From: JALYLC01 sp963743275
GTDB taxonomy: Bacteria; Actinomycetota; Thermoleophilia; Gaiellales; JALYLC01
DNA: 64,000 bases
NCBI GenBank assembly: GCA_963743275.1
Contig: CAVUPB010000004.1
Span: 1 to 64,000, forward strand
Direction: 5' to 3'
Shown here: in pieces, positions 24,246 to 34,152 of the stretch
Layout: each line of letters starts with the position of its first letter
Position numbering within the stretch: the stretch's first letter is position 1
The notes under the pieces: generated by a model
What the model was told of the DNA's origin: nothing
The model's database searches: none
The model's input: only the letters and a program-made list of their open reading frames with translations
Program-made: the position numbers and the translations under genes

Positions 24246-25283
24246 CTAGATGACCGCCAGACCGGCGACGGTCTCGGGGAGGTCGCTGCCGAACGCGCCG
24301 ATCGGCTCGAGCGAGCCGTCGCCCGCGACCGACCAGCCGAAGACCTTCTGGACGTCGGCGTGGAGCGCGTAGAGGTAGCGGCCGTCGGAGCTGAGGGCCT
24401 CGTCGCGGATGCCCTTCTGGCCGTCGACCGTCGTGGCCGCGACGGCGTCCAGCAGCGAGAGGCCGCCGTCGTCTCCGATCGTGTAGCTCGAGATCGTGCC
24501 GTCGCCGAAGTTCGTGACGTAGGCGTAGCGGTCGTCCTTCGAGACCGCGGCCCAGCAGACCTCGCTGCGGGTGCTCGGCACCGGCCCGCTGACCGCGGAC
24601 AGGCGGCCGGGGCCGTCGAGCCGGTACGACGAGGCGGACGCGCGCCCGACCTGGCCGCCGGCCGCCTCGGTCACGACGAGCGCGCCGCTCGAGGTGAACT
24701 CGAAGCCGTACGGGGTCGGGCCCGCCGAGGCGACGACGCGCATCTCGCCCGCGACGCCGTCGGCGCCGACCGCGAACGCCGTCAGGCTGTCGGTGCCGCG
24801 CTCGCTGACGACGAGCGTCGAGCCGTCGGGGCTGAACGAGACCTGCGCGGGATCGGCGCCGGGGGCGCTCAGCTCGCGCGGCTCCCCGGCGAGCGCCGAG
24901 AGGCGGCCGTCGGCGCCGATGCGGAAGCCCGCCACGCCCGCGTCGTCGCCCGTCGTCAGCACGTACGCGAGGTCGCCGTGGACGGCGATGCTCGTCGGCG
25001 CGCCGGCCACCTGCACCCGGTCGGCCGGCTCGAGGCCGCCGGCGGCGATGCGGAAGACCGTGACGTCGTCGGAGCCTGCATTGGCGACGAGCAGGAAGCG
25101 GCTGTCGGCGGACACGACGACCGAGTTCTGGGACGGCAGGTGCGGCATGCCGTTGCCGCGGCCGCCCGTCGCGTACGTGCCGGTCGCGGCGAGCTGCCCA
25201 TCGGCGCTGCGCTCGTAGACGACGACCGCATTCGGGTCGCCGTTCGTCTGCGTGAAGACGAAGTTCGGGGTGGAGCCGTTCAT
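24246..25283 (-). CDS. Lactonase-family beta-propeller protein (6-phosphogluconolactonase-like)
   Basis: 345 residues from the ATG at 25281-25283, with GGAGG 6 bases upstream; a longer open frame upstream is rejected. The sequence shows the repeated seven-blade propeller pattern of the Pgl/YbhE family: FVFTQTNGDPNAVVVYERSADGQL, QNSVVVSADSRFLLVANAGSDDVTVFRI, VSFSPDGSTLVVSERGTDSLTAF, KDDRYAYVTNFGDGTISSYTI, LSSDGRYLYALHADVQKVFGW. No signal peptide is seen, so it is probably cytoplasmic. The true substrate is unclear because most members are not the canonical phosphogluconolactonase. Confidence 0.88.
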   Translation of the reverse strand: MNGSTPNFVFTQTNGDPNAVVVYERSADGQLAATGTYATGGRGNGMPHLPSQNSVVVSADSRFLLVANAGSDDVTVFRIAAGGLEPADRVQVAGAPTSIAVHGDLAYVLTTGDDAGVAGFRIGADGRLSALAGEPRELSAPGADPAQVSFSPDGSTLVVSERGTDSLTAFAVGADGVAGEMRVVASAGPTPYGFEFTSSGALVVTEAAGGQVGRASASSYRLDGPGRLSAVSGPVPSTRSEVCWAAVSKDDRYAYVTNFGDGTISSYTIGDDGGLSLLDAVAATTVDGQKGIRDEALSSDGRYLYALHADVQKVFGWSVAGDGSLEPIGAFGSDLPETVAGLAVI

Positions 25284-25402
25284 GACGTACCTCCGTGTCG
25301 GATTTCGCCGGTCGTCTGCCCGGGGCCGCGATCCGTTACAGCGCGTCCCGCCGCGCCGCTCGTGCGTAACGCCGGGAGCCCGCCGCGCGACTGCACGCAC
25401 GC

Positions 25403-26683
25403 ATGGAGCTCTCGTTCACCCCGCTCGCGGTCGTCGCCGGCGTGGCGCTGGCCGCGCCGCTCGCACTCGGCCTCACGCGGCTGCCGCTGCCGGCGATCGT
25501 GCTCGAGATCCTGCTCGGCATCGCGATCGGGCCGCAGCTCCTCGGCTGGGCGCGCGTCGACGAGCCGGTGCAGGTCATGAGCCTGCTCGGCCTCGCGTTC
25601 CTGCTCCTGCTCGCCGGGCTCGAGATCGACTTCGACCGCTTCCGCGGCCCCGTGCTGCGCGTGACCGCGCTCGCCTACGCGCTCTCGTTCGGCATCGCAC
25701 TGGCCGCCGGCCTCGCCCTGCGCGGAGCCGATCTGATCCGCTCCCCCCTGCTCGTCGCGATCATGCTCTCGGCGACCGGCCTCGGCGTGGTGCTGCCGAT
25801 CCTCAAGGACGCCGGGCAGATCGCGACGCCCTTCGGGCAGATCGTGGTGGCGGGCGCGTCGATCGCGGAGGTGGCGCCGATCGTTCTGCTCTCGCTCTTC
25901 TTCTCGGGCGAGGCGGGCGGGGTCGGCGCGAAGCTCGTGCTGCTCGGCGGCTTCGCGCTCTTCGTCCTCGCGGTCGCGTTCACGGTGCTCGGATTGCAGC
26001 ACTCGATGCGACTCTCGGCGACGCTCGTGGCGCTCCAGGACACGACCGCCGAGATCCGCGTGCGCGCCGCCTTCTTCCTGCTCGCGGTCTTCGCCGCGCT
26101 CGCCTCCCGGCTCGGGCTCGAGGCGATCCTCGGCGCGTTCCTCGCGGGCGCGACCCTGAAGCTCGTCGACCGCGACGCCGCGATGACCCACCCGCTCTTC
26201 CACCGCAAGCTCGAGGCGGCGGGCTTCGGCGTGTTCGTGCCCTTCTTCTTCGTCGCGACCGGCATGCGGCTCGACGTCGACGCGCTCTTCGCGAGCTCGT
26301 CGGCGCTCACGCGGGTGCCGATCTTCCTCGCCGCCCTGCTCGCGGCCCGTGCGCTGCCCGCGCTGCTCTACCGCCCGTTCGCCGCCGATGGCCGCCGGCT
26401 CGCGGCCGCCGGGCTGCTGCAGGCGACGTCGCTGAGCCTGCTCGTCGTCGCCGGCCAGATCGGCGTCGACATGGGGCTCATCCGGCCGACCAACTACACC
26501 GCGCTGGTCGCCGCCGGGCTGCTCTCGCTGATCGTCTTCCCGCTCGTCGCGCTCACGCTGCTGCGCGGGCTAGCGGAGGTCGAGGCGACGACCGCCCGAC
26601 GGGCTGGTCGGCGACGCGCCGGAGGACACTCGTACCGACGGCCACGACGCTGCGATCTCCGCGCGGCGGGCGCACGACCGTAG
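25403..26683 (+). CDS. Cation/proton antiporter (CPA2/KefB-like)
   Basis: 426 residues with about twelve hydrophobic segments filling residues 5-390. Features of CPA2 antiporters are LPLPAIVLEILLGIAIGPQLLGW, the second helix region LLGLAFLLLLAGLEIDFDRFRG (with the A-G-L-E-I-D motif), SATGLGVVLPILKD and GFGVFVPFFFVATGMRLDVDAL. It exchanges monovalent cations or potassium for protons across the membrane. No TrkA-N domain is fused. The last 35 residues (ATTARRAGRRRAGGHSYRRP...) are Arg-rich and unlike the rest, so a late frameshift or non-native C-terminus is possible. It diverges from the lactonase gene. Confidence 0.9.
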   Translation: MELSFTPLAVVAGVALAAPLALGLTRLPLPAIVLEILLGIAIGPQLLGWARVDEPVQVMSLLGLAFLLLLAGLEIDFDRFRGPVLRVTALAYALSFGIALAAGLALRGADLIRSPLLVAIMLSATGLGVVLPILKDAGQIATPFGQIVVAGASIAEVAPIVLLSLFFSGEAGGVGAKLVLLGGFALFVLAVAFTVLGLQHSMRLSATLVALQDTTAEIRVRAAFFLLAVFAALASRLGLEAILGAFLAGATLKLVDRDAAMTHPLFHRKLEAAGFGVFVPFFFVATGMRLDVDALFASSSALTRVPIFLAALLAARALPALLYRPFAADGRRLAAAGLLQATSLSLLVVAGQIGVDMGLIRPTNYTALVAAGLLSLIVFPLVALTLLRGLAEVEATTARRAGRRRAGGHSYRRPRRCDLRAAGARP

Positions 26684-26797
26684 CTCGCCGCCACCGCCTG
26701 CGCCGGGGGCCCTGGATCGCGGTGGGCTCGTCGACGGGTTCAGCAAGCGCCTGGTGCAGCGACGCAAGCCCGAGCTGTGGCGCTGGATCGCGCGGCG

Positions 26798-27784
26798 CTA
26801 CGTGCGCGACGGCGCGCTGCCGAGCGGGATGCTGATCTTCCGCCGCGGCGGCTGAGGCGCCAGGCGCCCGGCGTCTCGCGCGACGACGATCGCCGCTGCC
26901 TTGAACGCGCTTGCCGCGGTGCCGAGCCTCGCGCCGGCGCGCACGTGGAGAGCGATGACGCGGTCGGCCACGACTCCCTCCAGGGACAGGGCCACGACGT
27001 CCTCGCCGGGGTACGCCGCCAGGCGCGGGACGATTGCGATACCGAGGCCGGCGGCGACGAGTTCGCGCACCGTGCGCGCGTCGTGCACGCGCATGCGCTC
27101 GCTGAACCGGAGGCCGTGCTGCTCGAGGGCCGCGGCGATCCCGCGCTGGCACTCCTTGGCGATCAGCTCGGCGCCGGCGAGGTCGCGGGCGGCGAGCGGC
27201 CGCCGAAGCGAGGCGAGGCGATGGCCGGCCGGCGCGATCACGACGTACGGGTCGCGGCCGAGCTCGACGACCTCGAGGCCGTCGGCAACGTCGGCCTCCG
27301 GCCCGAGGACGATGTCGTGGCGCGCCGACCGGAGCTCGTCGAGAAGCGTCTCGGGCGCGTCCGACTCGGCCACGACGAGCCTGGCGAGCGGCGCGGTCAC
27401 GCGCAGCCGGCGCGTGATCCCGGGCAGCAGCGCGGCGACCACGCTCGGCATGCCGGCGACGCGGACCGTGACATCCCGTTCTCCGGCGGACGCGTCGAGA
27501 TCGGCGCGCGCTGCCGCCAGGTGCTCGCGAATCGCTCCGGCGTGCTCGGCGAGCCTGCGCCCTGCGGGGGTCAGCGTGACGGAGCGCGCGCCGGCGGTGC
27601 GCTCGACGAGCCGCTGGCCGACCAGGCGCTCGAGCGCGGTCAGCTGCTGGCTGACGGCCGATTGCGAGTAGCCGAGCGCTTCGCCGGCGCCCGTCAGCGT
27701 CCCCTCCTCGCCGATCGCTGCGAGGGTCTGGAGGTGGCGCAGCTCGACGCCGGGCAAGTCATTCGCTCCGCTAATGGCTCGCAA
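26798..27784 (-). CDS. LysR-type transcriptional regulator
   Basis: 328 residues. The N-terminal winged helix (about 13-72) reads VELRHLQTLAAIGEEGTLTGAGEALGYSQSAVSQQLTALERLVGQRLVERT. The periplasmic-binding-like effector domain (about 100-310) includes DVTVRVAGMPSVVAALLPGI and the closing ERMRVHDARTVRELVAAGLGIAIVPRLAAY. It is divergent from the cysteine synthase-like gene with 38 bp between the starts, the classic arrangement of a LysR activator with its target. By analogy with CysB/CysR-type regulators it may respond to sulfur metabolites, but the ligand cannot be read from the sequence. Confidence 0.93.
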   Translation of the reverse strand: MRAISGANDLPGVELRHLQTLAAIGEEGTLTGAGEALGYSQSAVSQQLTALERLVGQRLVERTAGARSVTLTPAGRRLAEHAGAIREHLAAARADLDASAGERDVTVRVAGMPSVVAALLPGITRRLRVTAPLARLVVAESDAPETLLDELRSARHDIVLGPEADVADGLEVVELGRDPYVVIAPAGHRLASLRRPLAARDLAGAELIAKECQRGIAAALEQHGLRFSERMRVHDARTVRELVAAGLGIAIVPRLAAYPGEDVVALSLEGVVADRVIALHVRAGARLGTAASAFKAAAIVVARDAGRLAPQPPRRKISIPLGSAPSRT

Positions 27785-27822
27785 GGTACCACGCAGAGGT
27801 CGCGGGCCTTCGCGCTGCGACC

Positions 27823-28803
27823 ATGGCAGACGTGGATGTCCTGCACTGCATCGGCGGCACGCCGCTCGTGCCCCTGCGCTCGATCGCGCCCGCGAACGGC
27901 GCGCGCATCCTCGTGAAGCTCGAGAGCCAGAACCCGACGGGCAGCATGAAGGACCGGATGGCGCTCGCGATGATCGCGGCGGCGGAGGCAGACGGCCGTC
28001 TCCAACCCGGCCGGCCCGTCGTCGAGTACACGGGCGGCAGCACCGGCGTGTCCCTCTCGCTCGTCTGTGCGGTCAGGGGCTACCCGCTGCACATCGTCAC
28101 CTCGGACGCGTTCGCACGGGAGAAGCTCGACCACATGCGGCTGCTCGGCGCCCGCCTCGAGATCGTCCCCAGCGAGAGCGGCGGCATGACCGAGAGGCTG
28201 ACGCGAGACATGATCGAGGCGGCGCGCGTCATCGCGGCCGAGACCGGGAGCTTCTGGACCGACCAGATGAACAACACCGATCAGCTCGCGGCCTACCACG
28301 AGCTGGCGGAGGAGCTGTGGGCGCAGACCTCCGGGCGGATCGACGGCTTCGTGCAGAGCGTGGGCACGGCGGCGTCCCTGCGCGGCACGGGGGAGGCGCT
28401 CCGGCGCCGCAGCGAGCGGATCCGGGTCGTGGCGGTCGAGCCCGCCGAATCGCCCGTGCTCTCGGGAGGCACGGCGGGCGCGCACAAGATCGACGGCGTC
28501 GGAGCGGGCTTCGTCGTACCGCTCTGGCGGCCGGACGTCGCCGATCACATCGAGCAGGTCTCGACGGGCGAAGCCGTCGGCATGGCCATGCGACTGGCCC
28601 GGGAGGAGGGCCTGTTCGCGGGAACGTCGACGGGCGGCAACGTCATCGCCGCGGTGCGCCTGGCAGAGCAGCTCGGGCCCGACGCGACGGTCGTGACGCT
28701 CATGTGCGACACCGGCATGAAGTACCTGCGAAGTCTCGGAGCCATGCTGAGCGCTCCGAAAGAGGCCGGAGCGGCGCCGCGGTTGGACCCAACAGCCCAT
28801 TGA
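27823..28803 (+). CDS. PLP-dependent cysteine synthase-family enzyme
   Basis: 326 residues, a fold-type II PLP enzyme: IGGTPLVPLRS, the Schiff-base lysine K43 in QNPTGSMKDRMA, the asparagine-like loop EYTGGSTGVSLS, VGTAASLRGTGEAL and the phosphate-binding TSTGGNVIAAV. The order and length match O-acetylserine sulfhydrylase/cystathionine beta-synthase homologues. It makes cysteine or a related amino acid by beta-replacement. The STGV variant (true CysK usually has SGNT) suggests a substrate other than O-acetylserine. It is probably controlled by the divergent LysR regulator. Confidence 0.9.
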   Translation: MADVDVLHCIGGTPLVPLRSIAPANGARILVKLESQNPTGSMKDRMALAMIAAAEADGRLQPGRPVVEYTGGSTGVSLSLVCAVRGYPLHIVTSDAFAREKLDHMRLLGARLEIVPSESGGMTERLTRDMIEAARVIAAETGSFWTDQMNNTDQLAAYHELAEELWAQTSGRIDGFVQSVGTAASLRGTGEALRRRSERIRVVAVEPAESPVLSGGTAGAHKIDGVGAGFVVPLWRPDVADHIEQVSTGEAVGMAMRLAREEGLFAGTSTGGNVIAAVRLAEQLGPDATVVTLMCDTGMKYLRSLGAMLSAPKEAGAAPRLDPTAH

Positions 28804-28868
28804 CTCGTATCTCCTGCCACACGATGCTCGCTCGGAGGGCGCCGGACCGGCGCCGGACGCGGGCATGA

Positions 28869-31127
28869 GTGAAGGCGGGGACAGTGGGCGGATCGCTGGC
28901 ATACCGGGCGCGGCAGCGGGTGCTCGTGCGTGCCGTCGTGCTCCTGTGCCTGAGCGCAGCAAGCCCGGCGGTCGCGGCGTCGGCGTCGCCGCAACTCGTG
29001 CAAGCGACGGGTGCGACCGAGACCAAGGCGGCCACGGCCCTCACCGCGACGTTCCCGGCCTCCACCGCCAGCGGTGACCTGCTGGTGCTGGCGGCGAGCG
29101 TCTACACCGGAACGACGAACCGGATCACGTCGGTCACCGACTCCGCCGGTCGTTCCTGGACACGAATCGGCGCCTACGCGTCCTCCGGCCACAACTCCGA
29201 CGGCGAGCTCTGGTACTCGGCGAACGCCCCCGCGATCACCTCGGTCACCGCCCGGACCAAGTCCTCCTCGGTGGTGGCGCTGAGCGTGCTCGAGTTCTCC
29301 GGCGTGACCGCGACAAGCCCGCTGGACGCCGCGACCGGAGCTTCCGCCTCGAGCACCAAGCCGTCGTCCGGCCCGGCCACCGCCACGAGCGCCGACCTCG
29401 CGGTCGGGTTCATCGCAGGACACGCGAGCGGTCAGGCCATCACGGTGACCGCGCCCGGCTACACCGCCCAGCCGCAGCGCACCAGCAAGGCGAGCAGTAC
29501 GAGCAGCGTGGTCACCGGGTTCCGGGTACTCGGCGCGCCCGGGAGCGAGACCTTCACCGGCAGCCAGCCGGCTGCGAGCTACTGGGCCGCAGGGGTGGCT
29601 CTGTTCAAGCCCGCCGCGGAGCCGAACGAGTTCTCGATCAGCGCTCCGGCGAGCGCCACAGTCACCGCCGGCGGCACCACTGCGCTCGCCGTGAGCACCG
29701 CCGTCACCAGCGGTCAGCCGCAACCGGTCGCGCTCAGCGTGTCCGGCCTGCCCGCCGGTGCCACGGCCTCGTTCGACCCCGCCACCGTCACCGCCGGTCA
29801 GAGCTCGACGCTCACCATCTCACCGTCGCTGTCCACCGCGTCCGGGACGACGACCATCACCATTACCGGCACTGGTGCCGCGTCGAGCCATTCGGCGCTC
29901 GTGGTGCTCACGGTGACCAGCCCGCCGAACGAATTCTCCGTGAGTGCTCCGGCCACGGGCACGGTCACCGCGGGCGGAGCCACTGCGCTCAGCGTGAGCA
30001 CCGCCGTGACCAGCGGTCAGCCGCAACCGGTCGCGCTCAGCGTGTCCGGCCTGCCTGCCGGTGTCTCCGCCTCGTTCGACCCGGCGACGGTCACCGCCGG
30101 GCAGAGCTCGACGCTCACCATTTCGTCGTCGCTCTCGACCGCAGCCGGAACAACGACCGTCACCGTCACCGGCACCGGGACCTCGACCAGCCAATCGGCG
30201 CCGGTCGCGCTCACGGTGACGCGCCAGGCGACGGTCCGGGCGGCGTTCTACTACCCGTGGTTCCCGCAGACCTGGGGCAGCGACCCGCAGAACCCGTTCA
30301 CCAACTACCTGCCGACCCTCGGCCGGTACAGCACCGACCTGGCGACGGTGAAGACGCACATCAAGGACATGCAATGGGCGCGGATAAGCCTCGGCCTCGC
30401 CTCGTGGTTCGGCCAGGGCTCGAACACCAACGCGAACTGGCCGGTGCTCTTCCAGGCCGCCCAGGGCACCGGATTCAGCTGGGCGCCGTACTACGAGCCC
30501 GAGGGCACATCCGACCCCGCGCCGGCCGCGATCGTCGCCGACCTGCACTACCTGCGCACGACGTACGGCGGCAGCTCGGCGCTGGCCATGCTGCCGGGCA
30601 AGGGAATGCCGGTGTTCGTCTACAACGCGGACGACCTCGACAGCGCCCACGGCTGCGCGACCGTGACCCGCTGGAAGCAGGCCAAAGACCTGCTTCAGCA
30701 GCAGTACGCCGAGACGGTCTACGTCGACCTCAAGGTGTTCCCCGGCTACGCGACCTGCGCCGACAGCGCAAGCATCGACGGCTGGCACCAGTACGGACCA
30801 GCCAGCGCCGTCCAGGACTTCTCGCACGCGCCAGGCGACGGGTCCTACGCCATCTCCCCCGGCTTCTGGAAGGCCGGCAACGCCTACGGCACCCCACCAT
30901 TCCTGGCCCGCGACCGCGCCCGCTGGCAGTCCAACATCGCCGCCATGAACGCCTCCAGCGCCAAGTGGCAACTGATCACCACCTACAACGAATGGGGCGA
31001 GGGCACCGCCATCGAGAGCTCCTCCGGCTGCCGCGTCACACCGCCGCCAGGCACCTACTGCGACTGGAGCGCAGGCGGCACCACCTCCGAGCTGGTCACC
31101 GACCTGCACAACGCACCGCCCCGCTGA
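28869..31127 (+). CDS. Secreted protein: beta domain, two Ig-like repeats and GH99-like catalytic domain
   Basis: 752 residues. An N-terminal signal region (hydrophobic VLVRAVVLLCLSAASPAVA, cleavage near residue 37) is followed by a beta-rich domain (about 40-250), two tandem 101-residue Ig-like modules (about 254-453) and a C-terminal domain (about 458-752). The last opens RAAFYYPWFPQTWG, with YYEPEG, YNEWGEGTAIESS and DGWHQYG, resembling the GH99-like endo-mannosidase barrel. Ser/Thr/Ala-rich stretches suggest an extracellular, possibly wall-associated enzyme. Mannan or another surface glycan is the likely target. It precedes the glycan region by orientation and topic, but is not in its operon. 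Confidence 0.85.
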   Translation: MKAGTVGGSLAYRARQRVLVRAVVLLCLSAASPAVAASASPQLVQATGATETKAATALTATFPASTASGDLLVLAASVYTGTTNRITSVTDSAGRSWTRIGAYASSGHNSDGELWYSANAPAITSVTARTKSSSVVALSVLEFSGVTATSPLDAATGASASSTKPSSGPATATSADLAVGFIAGHASGQAITVTAPGYTAQPQRTSKASSTSSVVTGFRVLGAPGSETFTGSQPAASYWAAGVALFKPAAEPNEFSISAPASATVTAGGTTALAVSTAVTSGQPQPVALSVSGLPAGATASFDPATVTAGQSSTLTISPSLSTASGTTTITITGTGAASSHSALVVLTVTSPPNEFSVSAPATGTVTAGGATALSVSTAVTSGQPQPVALSVSGLPAGVSASFDPATVTAGQSSTLTISSSLSTAAGTTTVTVTGTGTSTSQSAPVALTVTRQATVRAAFYYPWFPQTWGSDPQNPFTNYLPTLGRYSTDLATVKTHIKDMQWARISLGLASWFGQGSNTNANWPVLFQAAQGTGFSWAPYYEPEGTSDPAPAAIVADLHYLRTTYGGSSALAMLPGKGMPVFVYNADDLDSAHGCATVTRWKQAKDLLQQQYAETVYVDLKVFPGYATCADSASIDGWHQYGPASAVQDFSHAPGDGSYAISPGFWKAGNAYGTPPFLARDRARWQSNIAAMNASSAKWQLITTYNEWGEGTAIESSSGCRVTPPPGTYCDWSAGGTTSELVTDLHNAPPR
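29628..30227 (+). repeat. Tandem duplication encoding two Ig-like modules
   Basis: Two adjacent units of about 303 bp (29628-29930 and 29931-30227) within the secreted GH99-like gene. The nucleotide sequences are nearly identical in the middle: the stretch encoding STAVTSGQPQPVALSVSGLP is shared base for base over long runs, and the two proteins differ mainly at their ends. This points to a recent duplication or ongoing homogenisation. Confidence 0.9.
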
Positions 31128-31282
31128 CCCGGCACGCGCGCCGTGATCGTGCGGAGCGTCGGGGCGGCAGGCCGCGGCTCCCGCGCGCAAAGCCGAGGCC
31201 GCCGTAGGCGGGATTCGCGGAAGCTTGCTAGAAGTGGGTAGCGGCTGTTCGACGGCAGCCGTGTCGAGGAGGGTGGCACGCG

Positions 31283-32870
31283 GTGCGAGCACGATTCTGG
31301 ATCGGTGCGGCCGCGCTGGTCATGGCGGTCGTCGGCGGACTGGGCGTGACGGCGCGCGAGGCGTGGCCGAGCGCGCGGCTCGGCGCGCCGGGCAGCTCCC
31401 TCGCGCGCGTCGTCGTGCCGCGCTTCGCCGGGCAGGTCACGGCTGTTGCCGTCCGCGCTCCCGACGGCACGGCGATCCCCGTGCAGATGCGCGGTGGGGC
31501 AATCGTGCCGACGGGCAGGGTCGCCACGGGCGAACGGCTGTCGCTCGAGCTGACCGTGCGGCGGCCGGGCTGGGCCGGCTGGCTGGTAGGCGGGAGCGAG
31601 CGGCGCACGTACACGGTCGAGACGCCGCGCGCGCACCTGCTGGGACGCTGGCTCCAGATCAAGTCCGGCGCCCCGGTGGCGATCGGCTTCGACACGCCCG
31701 TCGGCGTCGTCTCGATCGCGGGCGCGCCCGAGCGCCGCCTGGCCACGCCGCAGAGGACGGTGCCGGTCGGCCTGGTGGCGAGCGGCACGCATGCGACCGG
31801 CGGCATCGACATCGCAGCGGCGCCGCGCACCTGGGAGCTTCTCCCGGAGCCCGTACGCGTCAACTGGTTCCCTGCCCAGCCGTTCCCCCAGGTGCTCGCG
31901 GCGCCCGCGCCCGGAACGATGATGGGCCCGAAGCGCGAGCTCACGCTGACCTTCTCGAGCACGGTCGCCGACGTGCTCGGCGCCAGCCGCCCGACGGTCT
32001 CCCCCGCGCTGCCCGGCGGCTGGCGGCTGCTCGACGCGCACACGCTCGCGTTCCGGCCGCGCGGGCTCGGCTTCCCGCTCGGAACGCACGTCAAGGTCGA
32101 GCTGCCGCGCGCTGCGCACCTGGCGCGCGAGCCGGGCACGGCGCTCACGCGCACGCTGTCGTGGCAGGTACCTGCCGGCGCAACGCTGCGCCTGCAGCAG
32201 CTGCTGGCCAACCTCGGCTATCTGCCGCTCGACTGGCAGCCGGCGGTCGCCGTGCCGAAGTCGGTCGGAACCGAGCTCGTCGCGGCACGAGCGCCACCGG
32301 CCGGTCACTTCCGCTGGCGCTTCCGGCACACGCCGCGCCCGCTGCAGAGAGCTGTGGCACCCGGGCCACGACAACGCGATCACCCGTGGCGCGGTGATGA
32401 TGTTCCAGCACACCCACCACCTCACCGTCGACGGCCTTGCCGGCCCGGCCTTCTGGCGTGCGCTGATGGCCGACGCCGTCGCCGGGAAGCACCGCACCGC
32501 GGGCTACAGCTACGTGTTCGTCCATCGCAAGCTGCCGCAGTCGCTCAACCTCTGGCACAACGGCAAGGTGATCCTGAAGTCGCCGGGCAACACCGGCGTG
32601 CCCGCCGCCCCGACGGCGCTCGGCACCTTCCCCGTGTTCGAGCACGTTCCCGTCGGCACCATGGCGGGCACGAATCCCGACGGCTCGCACTACAACGATC
32701 CCGGCATCCGCTACATCAGCTACTTCCACCATGGCGAGGCGATCCACGCGTTCAACCGCAGCTCGTTCGGGACGCCTCAGAGCCTCGGCTGCGTCGAGCT
32801 GCCGCTCAAGGCAGCCAGGAAGGTCTGGCCCTATACGCCGATCGGCACGCTCGTCACCGTATTGCGGTAA
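31283..32870 (+). pseudogene. Secreted L,D-transpeptidase with Ig-like and peptidoglycan-binding domains, frameshifted
   Basis: The first frame encodes a signal/anchor (FWIGAAALVMAVVGGLGVTA), a beta-rich domain with LGRWLQIKSGAPVAIGFDTPV, a second with KRELTLTFSSTVADV and a peptidoglycan-binding repeat LRLQQLLANLGYLPLDW. A second frame continues ELWHPGHDNAITRGAVMMFQ into a YkuD domain: YSYVFVHRKLPQSLNLWHNG, SYFHHGEAIHAFNR and SLGCVELPLKAARKVW with the catalytic Cys. Skipping one base in the CAGAGAG run at about 32344-32352 joins them into about 529 residues. The enzyme would cross-link peptidoglycan. Its convergent orientation with the glycan operon places a wall enzyme at that locus. Confidence 0.85.
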
Positions 32871-32963
32871 CGCTCCGGCACGGGAATCGCAGATACCCGC
32901 ATGGGAGACCAGCGGACGAGGATCGCCTCAAGCCGGCGCCTCCACGCCCGCCCTGTACCGGCT

Positions 32964-34152
32964 CTATCGACGCCGGAAGCGTCGGTACAACCGTGCCAGG
33001 TGGAAACGCCGGTCGCTGAAGAACACTTCCTGGTCGATGTCGAGCCACCCGTCCGGGCTGGGAGGCGGAACGCGGAACGAGCCGGCACGAGCCGTCACCT
33101 CCGCCACTGCGGGCTTGGGGCTGCCGTCTGCACGCCAGAGCCCGAAACTGCGCTCGTGCGCGGCAAGGTCGAACGGCGGAACCGCGTCGAGCGCCGCTGC
33201 GTAGTCCGCGAAGCACCACAGCAGAGCGCCCGTGCAGCCCGCCTTTCGAAGGCCGTCGAGGGCTCGGCCCGTGTACGTGGCTGCGGACGCCTCGCTCACG
33301 AGCAAGGCGTCCTCGACCCCGTCCGGCCGCGCCGTGGGCAGGCCGAACTCCTCGAAGAGGATCGCGGCGCCGCCGGCGAGCCAGCGGGTTATCTCGGCCA
33401 GGAAGGGCAGCAGCTCGTGGTCCGTTGGCCCAGCCGACCAGTCGGCGTAGATCGGATACCCATGCATCGACACGATCTCGCACCAACGGGCGGCCTCGGC
33501 GGGGCCGATCCGGCGATCCTCCTCGAGGTCTTCCATGTGGATGCCGATCGTGAGCGGACGTCCCGGATCGCTTCGCCTGATCGCGGTGGCCATTCGCTCG
33601 AGCCACGCCTCCCCGGTCGCGCGGTCCGGCGGGACGGTGCAGTTCGAGTTCTCGTTGCCGAGGTCCCACGCCCACACGCCCGGGTGGCCGGCAAGTGCGG
33701 CCGCCGTGGCGGCCGCGAGCCGCTCCTGGGCAGCGACTATCCGCGCTGTCCGCATACCAGTTGCGGAGGCCCACGGCCTGGCGGGCCCGTCCTCCCGAAG
33801 CCACACGGAAGCGACGGTCGCCACCCGCACCTCCCGTCGCCCAGGCGGGAATCCAGTTGACGCCGCTCATGTGCCCGACAAAGAGCGTGACCACGAGGGT
33901 GACGCCGGCCTCGACAGCGGCGTCAGCGACGTCGACCAGCCGGCCGAGTGTCGCGGCGTCGATCGTCGACGGGGTCGGCTGGGCGTCCTCCCAGCGCAAG
34001 AAGATCCGGACGCTGTCGAACCCGGCGCTCGCCGCCCGCCGGAAGTCGCGGCGGGTGACCGCGGGGTCGTATGCCTGTAGCCACGCCATCGCCACCTCGG
34101 CGGGCCAGTAGTTCACACCCAGCCGGAATCTCTCCGGGTCAGCGTCGGTCAC
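32964..34152 (-). pseudogene. Glycoside hydrolase, cellulase/mannanase-like (GH5-type barrel), frameshifted
   Basis: The first frame from the GTG at 34150-34152 gives RFRLGVNYWPAEVAMAWLQA, SVRIFLRWEDAQP and TLFVGHMSGVNWIPAWA. The second frame continues with ALAGHPGVWAWDLGNENSN (acid/base Glu), IVSMHGYPIYADW and ILFEEFGLPTARPDG (nucleophile Glu). One base skipped at about 33738-33745 (inside ATGCGGACAGCG on the coding strand) restores about 396 residues. The two glutamates and the N-E-N and E-F-G contexts are those of a clan GH-A retaining hydrolase of mannanase type. It overlaps the GT4 gene by 14 bp at its 5' end and is the last gene of the glycan operon. No signal peptide, so it appears cytoplasmic. 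Confidence 0.82.
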
